Origin: Chamaelirium japonicum
Lineage: Eukaryota; Streptophyta; Magnoliopsida; Liliales; Melanthiaceae
Direction: 5' to 3'
Assembly: GCA_947650365.1 (NCBI GenBank)
Contig: CANTAL010000098.1
Span: forward strand, 744,001-808,000
Length of the DNA: 64,000 nt
The translations under genes were made by a program, and so were the position numbers. Of the stretch, positions 1 through 8,937 are shown piece by piece. The notes beneath the pieces were generated by a model, which did no database searches, was not told the origin of the DNA, and saw only the letters and a list, made by a program, of their open reading frames with translations. Each line of letters starts with the position of its first letter. The first letter of the stretch is position 1.

Positions 1-954
1 TGAATTAGAATGGATCCTACAAAGGAATTAGAATGGATCATACGAATGAAATATAATGGGTCGTACAAAAAAATTAGAATGGATCGTACGAAGGAATTAG
101 AATGGATCGTAGGAAGGTATTAGAATGGATCGTACGAATGAATTAGAATGGATACATTCGTGCAATAGAATTAGAATGGATTGTATGAATGAATTAGAAT
201 GGATCGTGCAAATCAATTTGAATGGATCGTGTGAATGAATTAGAATGGATCGTACGAATGAATTAGAATAGATTGTGCGAATGAATTAGAATGGATCGTA
301 CGAATGAATTAGAATGGATACATTCGTGCGAATGAATTAGAATGGATCATATGAATGAATTAGAATGGATCGTATGATTGAATTCGAATGGATCGTGCGA
401 ATAAATTAGAATGGATCGTACGAATGAATTAGAATGGATCGTATGAATGAATTAGAATGGATTGTGAGAATGAATTAGAATGGATCGTATGAATGAAATA
501 GAATGGATCGTATGAATTAGAATGGATTGTACGAAGGAATTAGAATGGATCATACGAATGAAATAGAATGGATCGTACGAAGGAATTAGAATGGATCGTA
601 CGAAGGAATTAGAATGGATCGTATGAATGAATTAGATTGGATACATTCGTGCAAAAGGGTTAGAATGGATTGTATGAATGAATTAGAATGGATCGTGCAA
701 ATGAATTACAATGGATCATGCGAATGAATTAGAATGAATCATATGAATGAATTAGAATAGATTGTGCGAATGAATTAGAATGGATCATACGAATGAATTA
801 GAATGGATATATTCGTGCGAATGAATTAGAAAGGATCGTATGAATGAATTAGATTGGATCGTATGAATGAATTAGAATGGATCGTGCGATTGAATTAGAC
901 TGGATCGTACGAATGAATTAGAATGGATCGTATGAATGAATTAGAATGGATCGT
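1..954 (+). repeat. Satellite block 1, forward orientation
   Basis: Head-to-tail 23-bp units (core GAATGAATTAGAATGG, then ATCGTAC) read on this strand. Longer 28-bp units, in which the tail becomes ATACATTCGTGC, occur near 151, 318, 640 and 806. The block begins mid-array at the window edge and ends where GGATCGTG meets TATCCATTC of the next, inverted block. No gene is visible. Confidence 0.95.
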
Positions 955-2146
955 GTATCCATTCTAATTCATTCGTACGACCCATTCTAATTCATAAGTA
1001 CGATCCATTCTAATTCATTTGCACGAATGTATCCATTCTAATTCATTCGTACGATCCATTCTAATTCCTTCGTACGATCCATTCTATTTCATTCGTATGA
1101 TCCATTCTAATTCCTTCGTACGATCCATTCTTATTCATTCCCATGAATGTATCCATTCTAATTCATACGTACGATCTATTCTAATTCATTTATACGATCC
1201 AATCTAATTCATTCATACAATCCATTCTAATTTATTCGCACGAATTTATCCATTCTAATTAATTAGTACGATCCATTCTAATTCATTCGCACAATCTATT
1301 CTAATTCATTCGTACATTCAATTCTAATTCATTAGCATGATACATTCTAATTCATTCATACGATCCATTCTATTTCATTCGTTCGATCCATTATTACGAT
1401 CCATTCTAATTCATTCGTACGATCCATTCTAATTCATTCGCACAATCTATTCTAATTCATTTGTACGATCCATTCTAATTCATTAGCACGATCCATTCTA
1501 ATTCATTCATACAATCCATTCTAATTCTTTTGCACGAATGTAAGCATTCTAATTCATTCGTACGAACCATTCTAATTCCTTCGTACGATCCATTCTAATT
1601 CCTTCATACGATCCTTTCTAATTCATTCCCATGAATGTATCCATTCTAATTGATACGTACGATCCATTCTATTTAATTCGTACGACCCATTCTTACTCAT
1701 TCGTACGATCCATTCTAATTCATTTGCACGAATGTATCCACTCTAATTCATTCGTACGATCCATTCTAATTCATTCGCACGATCCATTCTAATTCATTCG
1801 TACGATTTATTCTAATTCATTCGCACGATCCATTCTAATTCATTCATACGATCCATTCTAATTCATTCATACGATCCATTCTAATTCTTTCACACGATCC
1901 ATTCGAATTGATTCGTACGATCCATTCTAATTCATTCGTACAATCCATTCTATTTAATTCGTACGATCCATTCTTACTCATTCGTATGATCCATTCTAAT
2001 TCATTCGCACGAATGTATCCATTCTAATTCATTCGTACGATCCATTCTAGTTCATTCGCACGATCCATTCTAATTCATTTGCATAATCTATTCTAATTCA
2101 TTCGTATAATCCATTCTATTTCATTCGTACGATCCATTCTTACTCA
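955..2146 (-). repeat. Satellite block 2, reverse orientation
   Basis: The same unit reads on the minus strand (CCATTCTAATTCATTC on plus). Marker variants TTCTATTTC and TTCTTACTC stand next to each other, as GAGTAAG and GAAATAG do in forward blocks. A truncated unit lies at about 1388-1395. The right edge TTCTTACTCAATGAATTAG is a flip point seen again at 54800. Confidence 0.95.
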
Positions 2147-2423
2147 ATGAATTAGAATGGATCGTGCGAATGAATTAGAATGGATCGAACGAATGAATTA
2201 GAATGGATGCATTCGTGCGAATGAATCGTACGAATGAATTAGAATGGATCGTATGAATGAATTAGAATGGATACATTCGTGCGAATGAATTAGAATGGAT
2301 CGTATGAATGAATTAGATTGGATCGTATGAAAGAATTAGAATGGATCGTAGCTATGAATTAGAATGGATACATTCATGGGAATGAATTAGAATGGATCGT
2401 ACGATGGAATTAGAATAGATCGT
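2147..2423 (+). repeat. Satellite block 3, forward orientation
   Basis: Short forward block with a shortened unit at about 2215-2235 (CGAATGAATCGTACG). It ends inside the perfect palindrome GATCGTACGATC (2418-2429), where forward units turn into reverse units without extra bases. Confidence 0.95.
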
Positions 2424-3067
2424 ACGATCCATTCTAATTCATTTGCACGATCCATTCTGATTCATTCGCACGATCCATTCTAATTCATTCATACGATCCA
2501 TTCTAATTCATTCATACAATCCATTCTAATTCATTCTAATTTATTCGTACGATCCATGAATTAGAATGGATCGCATAAATGTATCCATTCTAATTCATTC
2601 GTACAATCCATTCTAATTCCTTCGTACGATCCATTCTATTTCATTCGAATGATCCATTCTAATTCCTTCGTACGATCCATTCTAATACATTCGTACAATC
2701 CATTCTAATTCATTCGTACGATCCATTCTAATTCATTCGCACAATTTATTCTAATTCATTTATACGATCCATTCTAATTCATTCTTACGATCCATTCTAA
2801 TTTATTCGCACGATCTATTCTTATTCATTCGTACGATCCATTCTTATTCATTCGTACGACATTCTAATTCATACGTACGATCAATTCTAATTCATTCATA
2901 CGACCCAATCTAATTCATTCATACGATCCATTCTAATTCATTCGCACGAATGTATCCATTCTAATTCATTCGTGCGATCCATTCTAATTCATTCGCACGA
3001 ATGTATCCATTCTAATTCATTCGTACGATCTATTCTAATTAATTCGCACGATCCATTCTAATTCATT
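2424..3067 (-). repeat. Satellite block 4, reverse orientation, with a 15-bp flipped scrap
   Basis: Reverse units throughout, except 2557-2571 (TGAATTAGAATGGAT), which reads forward for less than one unit. This tiny double switch shows that flips can be smaller than a single repeat. The block ends at TTCATT/GAGTAAG. Confidence 0.93.
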
Positions 3068-3680
3068 GAGTAAGAATGGATCGTACGAATGAAATATAAT
3101 GGATCGTACGAATGAATTAGAATAGATTGTGCGAATGAATTAGAATGGATCATACGAATGAATTAGAATGGATCGTATGAATGAATTAGAATGGATCGTG
3201 CGAATGAATTAGAATGAATCGTACGAATGAATTAGAATGGATACATTCGTGCGAATGAATTTGAATGGATCATACGAATGAGTAAGAATGGATCGTACGA
3301 ATGAATTAGAATGGATTGTACGAATGAATTAGAATGGATCGTACGAATGAATTAGAAAGGATCGTGCGAAAGAATTAGAATGGATTGTATGAATAAATTA
3401 GAATGGATCGTGCGAATGAATTAGAATGGATCGTATAAATGAATTAGAATGGATCGTATGAATGAATTAGAATAGATCGTGCGAATGAATTAGAATGGAT
3501 CGTACGAATGAATTAGAATGGATACATTCGTGCGAATAAATTAGAATGGATCGTACAAATGAATTAGAATGGATTGTATGAATGAAATAGAATGGATCGT
3601 ATGTAGGAATTAGAATGGATCGTGCGAATGAATTAGAATGTATCGTACGAATGAATTAGAATGGATACATTCGTGCGAAT
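3068..3680 (+). repeat. Satellite block 5, forward orientation, cut by the retrotransposon
   Basis: Forward units starting with a GAGTAAG and GAAATA pair. The last unit is the 28-bp form ending ...ACATTCGTGCGAAT at 3680, where the retrotransposon was inserted. It resumes in the same orientation at 16081. Confidence 0.95.
3676..3680. other. Target site duplication, left copy (CGAAT)
   Basis: CGAAT directly precedes the element and is repeated directly after it at 16081-16085. A 5-bp duplication is the usual product of Ty3/gypsy integrase. Joining the flanks through one CGAAT gives a normal satellite unit. Confidence 0.9.
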
Positions 3681-4085
3681 TGTGGGCGAAAATCTTCGTG
3701 CCGACCCGAAGACTTCGCCGCACCAGTCAATCGAGGTTCGAGTTGAAGATCGTTGTTCGATCTATTGATTGAAGTTGAAGCTTCCGATATGCAAACAGAG
3801 AGAGATGCAATCAGAGAGTTGACGCAAGAGATGTGATCTCGGAGTTCAGCCAAAGCCTATGTCTCCGTGTTATAGGGAGCAACCCGAATTCACTAACACT
3901 TGTATCGAAGTGATTTCGACAGGCCGAGTATCACTGAAACCACTCTGATCTCTTCAAAGGCAAGAAGAAGATCGAAGAGAGGAGGAGGGATGGAGAGATA
4001 GAAAATCCAGAGCTCTAGTTCTTGAAAATCAAATCTCAGAACTGGAAATCGGATCTCGGATCTCATTTACATTTGAAGGGTCTGC

Positions 4086-4093
4086 TATTTATA
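4086..4093 (-). promoter_or_regulatory. TATA box of the 3' LTR
   Basis: TATTTATA on plus reads TATAAATA on minus, within CTCTATAAATAG. It lies about 280 bp inside the LTR from its U3 end, and is conserved in the other LTR. It marks the likely U3/R boundary a few tens of bases downstream. Confidence 0.65.
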
Positions 4094-4170
4094 GAGTTTT
4101 CTGGTGGCAAATGGCGGTTTCTACCGTCGTATCTGGGGATCCTCCAGGAGGGGCTGGTGTATCCCCCTGT

Positions 4171-4342
4171 AGTCTTTATGGGTTCACCAGGAAGGGCCGG
4201 TGGGTCCCGTGGTAGTCTTCGTGGGTCCACCAGGCAGGGCCGGTGGGTCCCGTGGTAGTCTTCGTGGGCCTACCAAGCAGGGCCGGTGGATCCCGCGGTA
4301 GTCTTCGTGGGTCCACCAGGCAGGGCCGGTGGGTCCTGTTGT
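4171..4342. repeat. 43-bp tandem repeat in the 3' LTR, four copies
   Basis: The motif AGTCTTCGTGGG...CAGGGCCGGTGG recurs with starts at 4171, 4214, 4257 and 4300, an exact 43-bp step. The 5' LTR has three copies. It is GC-rich, lies in U3, and also creates proline- and glycine-rich chance reading frames on both strands. Confidence 0.9.
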
Positions 4343-4374
4343 TTGCAGACTTCTTGCCAAAATTTGCACCCACA

Positions 4375-4388
4375 GTTACCCCCTCCAA
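4375..4388 (-). other. Polypurine tract next to the 3' LTR
   Basis: On minus the sequence immediately before the LTR reads GGAGGGGGTAAC, then TGTGGG. This purine run at the inner edge of the 3' LTR is where plus-strand DNA synthesis is primed in LTR retrotransposons. The trailing TAAC makes the exact primer end uncertain. Confidence 0.6.
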
Positions 4389-4496
4389 GTTAGCTAAAGG
4401 CCAACCTGGCTGGCTTGGATTCGTGGTGCAAAAAACTATCAACCTCTGTCACGAAAAAACACGAAAAAAGTTTGCCAAGCGTCAGCGTTTAAAAAA
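4389..4496. other. Short non-coding spacer inside the element
   Basis: About 100 bp between the polypurine tract and the 118-bp repeats. It has A-rich runs near 4453-4470 and 4490-4496. I see no gene or signal in it. Confidence 0.6.
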
Positions 4497-5440
4497 GGAC
4501 TGATCGGTCAATTTTGACCGATCGGTCGAATTTGACCGATCGGTCAAAGTTGACTGATCGGTCGATTTCAACCGGTCGGGGTCGAAGTGATCGGTCAAAA
4601 AACTCTGTTTTTTGATCGATCCAGTACAAAATCGACCGATCGGTTGAATTTGACCGATCGGTCAAGTTTGACCGATCGGTTAAACTCAACCGGTCGAGGT
4701 TGAAGGGATCGGGCAAAAAACCCAGTTTTTTGACTGATCCAGTACAAAATCGACCGATCGGTTGAATCTGACCGATCGGTCAAGTTTGACCGATCGGCTA
4801 AATTCAACCGGTCGAGGTTGAAGGGATCGAGCAAAAAGCCAAGTTTTTTGCTCGATGCAATACAAAATTGACCGATCAGTTGAATCTGACCGATCGGTCA
4901 AGTTTGATCAATCGGCTAAATTCAACCGGTCGAGGTTGAAGGGATCGGGCAAAAAACCCTATTTTTTGACTGATCCAGTACAAAATCGACCGATCGGTTG
5001 AATCTGACCGATCGGTCAAGTTTGATCGATCGACTAAATTCAACCGGTCGAGGTTGAAGGGATCGGGAAAAAAGCCAAGTTTTTTGCCCGATGCACTGGA
5101 AAATCGACCGATCGGTCGAATCTGATCGATCGGTCAATTTTAACCGATCGGCTAAATTCAACCGGTCGAGGTTGAAGGGATCGGGCAAAAAGCCAAGTTT
5201 TTTGCCCGATGCAGTGAAAAATCGACCGATCGGTCGAATTTGACCGATCGGTCAATTTTGACCGATCGGCTAAATTCAACCGGTCGAGATTGAAGGGATC
5301 GGGCAAAACGCCAAGTTTTTTGCCCGATGCAGTGGAAAATCGACCGATCGGTCGAATCTGACCGATCGGTCAATTTTGACCGATCGGCTAAATTCAACCG
5401 ATCGAGGTTGAAGGGATCGGGCAAAAAGCCAGTCAGATTG
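4497..5440. repeat. 118-bp tandem repeat, eight copies, rich in GACCGATCGGTC palindromes
   Basis: The marker CAACCGGTCGAGG recurs at about 4569, 4687, 4805, 4923, 5041, 5159, 5277 and 5395, an exact 118-bp step, so 8 x 118 bp fills 4497-5440. Each copy has two or three motifs of the form GACCGATCGGTC, a perfect 12-bp palindrome; I count about eleven exact ones and many one-base variants. Each copy also has a short imperfect inverted pair, such as CGGGCAAAA...TTTTTTGCCCGAT. Tandem repeats in the 3' untranslated region of plant Tat elements are known (Ogre is the best studied) and can seed new satellites. Here they also lie upstream of the antisense gene promoter. Confidence 0.92.
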
Positions 5441-5726
5441 ATTGGGCAAAAGAGCCTATTTTTTACCCAATCCTCTGGAAAGTTTACCTGATCGTCTGCC
5501 TGTCGAATGGGTAAAGTCTTTGAATTGATAACTTGAAGTAGCTTGAGCCGGTGGTTCATCTGGACCGGTGAGTCTCCTGAATCGGCAGTCCAGTTGGACC
5601 AGTGGTTCGCCTGGACCGGTGGTTCAATTGGTTCGACGCTTCGTCTGGTCCGACTGTTCGCTTGGTTTTGCGCTTGCTACAGATTGATGCCATGTGTTCT
5701 TTCAAAAACACGGGATTTGACCTGGT
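5441..5726. other. Non-coding stretch upstream of the antisense gene
   Basis: About 285 bp without a convincing reading frame. Degenerate copies of CTGGACCGGTGGTTC occur between about 5548 and 5660 and may be remnants of another short repeat. It adjoins the promoter of the plus-strand gene. Confidence 0.6.
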
Positions 5727-5742
5727 GAGGACACGTGTCCTC
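5727..5742 (+). promoter_or_regulatory. 16-bp palindrome with G-box core
   Basis: GAGGACACGTGTCCTC is a perfect 16-bp palindrome with the CACGTG G-box core, a known target of plant bZIP and bHLH factors and close to the ABA-response element ACACGTGTC. It lies 27 bp upstream of the TATA box, as expected for a proximal promoter element. Binding itself is inferred. Confidence 0.6.
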
Positions 5743-5769
5743 TCGATTTGCGCGCCAGATTCCTCTGGG

Positions 5770-5777
5770 TATATAAA
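5770..5777 (+). promoter_or_regulatory. TATA box of the antisense accessory gene
   Basis: TATATAAA stands 109 bp before the ATG at 5879. Transcription would start near 5800, giving a leader of roughly 80 nt that is rich in CT runs (TCTCGTTCTCTGTTCTCTCTC region, about 5845-5868), typical of plant genes. An earlier ATG at 5803 might be in the leader or just upstream of the start site. Confidence 0.65.
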
Positions 5778-7894
5778 CTTCTCTTGCTGTCATTCTCGCC
5801 CCATGCTTTCGGAATTTTTTGAAGTCCAGAATCTTTGCTCTCGATTTCTCGTTCTCTGTTCTCTCTCGATCGATCGAAATGGCCTCATCCGGTAGCGCGA
5901 AGAAGACAAATGTGGTCCCCTCGAAGCGGAAGGGGAAGGAAATTACTAAAGTTTCATCCGCTCTGAAAGGCCGTGGTAAGGGCAAGGCTGTGCTTGTGGA
6001 GCTTGGTGATTTGGGCAAAAGGCACGTGGGAGTTGGATTTGCTTCTGCTCCATCAAGGCCAGAGCACATTCCCAAGGCGAAGTTTGTTCTGGCGCCCTGA
6101 TGTCGCTGACGGAGGAACCTGCTTATGTGTACAACACAAGTGGCAAACTCATCGATGTGAAGAGGGCTAAGTGGCAGAAGCTACTGGCTTGTTTCACAGA
6201 AGGGAAAGTTCGACCGTCGCTCCCGGGGGTTCAGTCTGCCTTCGGTATCGACAAGCAGACGGTCTTCACAAACTACGCCAGCAAGGAGCAAGTAATGGGG
6301 ACCATTATCACCATTGGCTAGCTCAACTGTGGATTGCGCCTTCCACTGCCACCCTTTGCCGCGAGGTTGCTGAACACCTCAGGCCTTTGTCCCGGGCAGA
6401 TCTCCGGGAATGCTTGGAGGATCATCTACGCTTTCTGTCGCGTAGAATTCGACTTCCAGGAGGATCTGAAGGCTTGCTACTCCAGCATCCCCGAGGGCAA
6501 GGAAGCGAGGATCAAGTTGGGATACTTCTTTTATCACTACAAATGGGCATCGAGGAAAGACAGCCCGTTCTTCAACTTGACTGGCGTATCAGCCCTGCGC
6601 CCGATCGTAGACACCGTCCCCTCTGATAAGCTCTACACTGATTGGCCGATTTCAATCTCCGGTGCGTGGATGCCTCTGTCAGTGCCCGAGACCCCCCGAA
6701 ATGATGTGCACAAAGAGATAAAGATGTACTGCAAGGGAGGTGTCTTCGCCTGGCCTTCGGAGCGGGTCGGTGCCATCGATAATCTGTTTCTGGAGTTGAC
6801 GTGCGGCACTCGATCATAGAAACAATTTTCGAATTGCCCGGTCAGGTATGGCAACACCAATCTCCTCCACCGACTGTGGGTCCGATATAAGGACAATGAA
6901 GTTTTGTACTCCGATTATGAGGAGGATCCTCAATCGGAAAAGATTGTTAGAAGAATCCGGGCTGAGAAGAAGGCGTATGGTGCGAGGCGTCGATTGTCCA
7001 CCACTGAAGAGAAGCTGGTGATAAGCCGGAGGGGCCAGGCAAAGAAAAGGAAAATCCTCGACTAGCAGAAGGAAGATAAAGAAGAAGAGAAGAAAGGAGA
7101 AGAAGAAGAAGAAGAAAAAAAAGAGAAAGAAGAGGAAGAAGAGGAAGAGAAAGAGAAGGAAGATGAGGACGAGGATGATGAAGATAATAATAGTGATGAT
7201 GATGATGATGATGACGGGGGAGACCAGGGGGGTGATGAGATTCCCCCTACCCCCACTGGAGGTGATGATAGAAGAGGGGGTGGTGAGAAAGAGATTCGTC
7301 CCACCCCTATTGGTGGCGATGAAGTGAAAGGGGGTGGTCAGGAAGAAATTCCTCCCACCCCCACTGGTGGTGAAGAGGAGGATTCGTAGCCCATACCTAT
7401 TGACGAGGCTAAGGCCCGTCGTATGGAATTAGTGATGGATGCGGTGGGTGATGGTCAGAGGGTGTTTCCCGCCTACCACTTCGAAGAGTTGAAGAAGCGC
7501 CCAGTGCGCCTGAAGATCAAGTTCTCGGGGAGTGGTGGGGTTGGTAGCAACCCCACGCCCCTCGACCAAATGCCTCCAGATGTTCTCCGCATTGAAGGTG
7601 CGACGACAAGCGGGGGTCTGGAGGTTGAGCAACCTCCGCCCCCGTCGTGTTCTTTGGCAGAGGAAATGGCAGCCATTGTGGCCGGGCTCGAGCAGTCGAG
7701 CGGGCAACAAGATGAAGGGGAGATCTCACCTCCTCGAGGTGTTCCTTCTCCCGCACACATGGAGAGAGGAAGCCGCGTGGAGGTTGGGACTCCCCAACCT
7801 CAGCCGGAGCCAACCCCCGCCAAGGAGAAGTCGACCACCAAGGGTAAGAGCTCTGACCGTGGGAAGGAGAAAGCATCTCGAGTCGATGCCACAG

Positions 7895-7978
7895 GTATCC
7901 ATATTAACTCACCTTCTTGATTGCCTTGTCTTTGATGCTGAAATATTCTAACTCTTTGAACTATTACTTGACTTGCAG
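7895..7978 (+). other. Intron 1 of the antisense gene (84 nt)
   Basis: The donor ACAG/GTATCC and acceptor ACTTGCAG/AG fit plant consensus, and a branch-like TTCTAAC lies about 30 nt before the acceptor. Splicing joins frame 1 of exon 1 through a split codon to an open frame in exon 2, bypassing the TGA at 7918. Not tested by RNA. Confidence 0.75.
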
Positions 7979-8115
7979 AGACTCCTGCTTGCACGACTTT
8001 GCTTTTGAAGGATTTGGGTAATATTGACATCAACCACCCAATCCCAGTGATCCAGAAGCTCTGTAACCTTTCGGGTGCCTCGATCGAAGAAGCCTTCCAT
8101 AGGCTTGAAGTGATG

Positions 8116-8190
8116 GTAAGTGCATCAGCTTGACTTGACTTTTGAATTGAATCTTCTGAAATATTTCTAACATTTCTTGTTTGTTCACAG
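8116..8190 (+). other. Intron 2 of the antisense gene (75 nt)
   Basis: The donor GTGATG/GTAAGT is a near-perfect plant site, the acceptor is TTGTTCACAG/AA, and TTCTAAC lies about 20 nt upstream of it. Removing it joins two whole codons and leads straight into the coiled-coil exon. The intron holds in-frame stops, so splicing is needed. Confidence 0.8.
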
Positions 8191-8822
8191 AATTTAGCGG
8201 TTTTGAAGTTCGGCACAAAGCTTTTCAAGAAGGTCGGAGAGCGAGAGGCTTCAACTGGAGTCTCTCGCTTGACGGCTGAATTGGAAGCTGCCCAAGAGGA
8301 GAAGGATAAGCTGAGGGAGATTCTGTCTTCCAAGAAGGAGGCTTTGAAGGCCAAGATCGAGGCCCTTCGCAAGGAGAAGCTGGAGAGCAAGGGGTGGCAG
8401 AATTACTATGAGGCTCGGGGTCACGAGCTTGAAGAGTTGAAGAATCGATTCTTCAAGATCGAGACTTTGTCCTTCGATCGCGCGACTTGAATAAAGGAGT
8501 TGGAGGCTCAACTTGCTGCGAAGTATGCTACTTCTGCTACCAAGGAGGAGACCTTGAAAAGTAGTTGGAGCATACTCATGCTGAATGTGAGAGCTTCAGG
8601 GAGACGGTCGAGAAGGCGATGGAGCACTCAGGGTTCATGCTAGCAGTGTCCGATCTTCTAAGGCTTCTGCGGCGAGCAAAGCTCGTGGTGGATCTGAAGG
8701 AGAGAAGTCGTGCGCGCAAAGTATGGCCAAACCTTGATAGCTTCTATCTTTTTTTTTATTTGTTATACCTGTAAACTCTTCTCAGATTGAAGCTTACTCC
8801 TGTACTTAGAAACTTTTTGATA

Positions 8823-8828
8823 AATAAA
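8823..8828 (+). terminator. Polyadenylation signal of the antisense gene
   Basis: AATAAA lies 49 bp after the TAA that closes exon 3 (8772-8774), a normal distance for a near-upstream poly(A) signal in plants. T-rich sequence follows (8831-8840). Confidence 0.55.
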
Positions 8829-8937
8829 GATATCTTTTTTGATGTTAGACATTGAATGTCTCTTGTGTTGAATTGAATGTCTTTAAATGTTGGGTTCTGG
8901 ATGGTATTGGAATGTTTGAATATACATATACTTGAAT
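8829..8937. other. Spacer between poly(A) signal and repeat
   Basis: AT-rich sequence with two similar phrases containing TTGAATGTCT (about 8851 and 8873). Nothing else is recognised. Confidence 0.5.

Larger units (their letters stand above)
3681..4374 (-). repeat. 3' LTR (left copy, 694 bp)
   Basis: Ends form the inverted repeat TGTGGG...CCCACA. It matches 15431-16080 along its length. By eye there are about 25 substitutions in some 600 aligned bases, mostly transitions, plus a 1-bp gap near 3932 and one extra 43-bp tandem copy. Because the element reads on the minus strand, transcription from this LTR would run into the satellite towards position 1. Confidence 0.93.
5879..8774 (+). pseudogene. 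Antisense accessory gene of Transposase_28 ('putative gypsy-type transposon') type, broken
   Basis: The gene runs opposite to gag-pol. The start is ATG at 5879 (context GAAATGG, purine at -3 and G at +4). Three exons (5879-7894, 7979-8115, 8191-8774) would give about 910 residues. Order: basic N-terminus with SKRKGKE; a domain with LRLPLPPF and GLCPGQISGNAWR (about 6325-6410), the hallmark of the PF04195-type family common in plant genomes; a region of Glu, Lys and Asp runs (7063-7210); three PPTPTGG-like repeats (7240-7380); and a coiled coil (8260-8480). In-frame stops are TAG at 6319, 6817, 7063 and 7387 and TGA at 8488. The frame shifts near 6098 (TGATG overlap) and near 8560. The family's function is unknown, so none is assigned. 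Antisense extra ORFs are known in Tat elements. Frame continuity between breaks supports a decayed gene. Confidence 0.8.

Noticed and set aside
1019..1207. Open frames inside the satellite (also 16580, 26956, 32172, 37834, 40177, 41549, 48951, 56668, 62680)
   Set aside because: They are products of the 23-bp period read in three registers. They exist only where variant units remove a stop, and show no unique sequence.
4176..4503. Proline- and glycine-rich open frames in the LTR
   Set aside because: They come from the 43-bp tandem repeat and appear on both strands.
4489..5559. Open frames with DRSVKFDRSV-type peptides
   Set aside because: They translate the 118-bp palindromic repeat; overlapping frames restart every repeat with no independent signal.
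7062..7304. Minus-strand serine-rich open frame
   Set aside because: It is the reverse strand of the Glu/Asp codon runs of the antisense gene.
6319..7389. A TAG-reassigned or readthrough gene
   Set aside because: The same gene also has a TGA stop and two frameshifts, and the sense-strand gag-pol is equally damaged, so decay explains the stops better.
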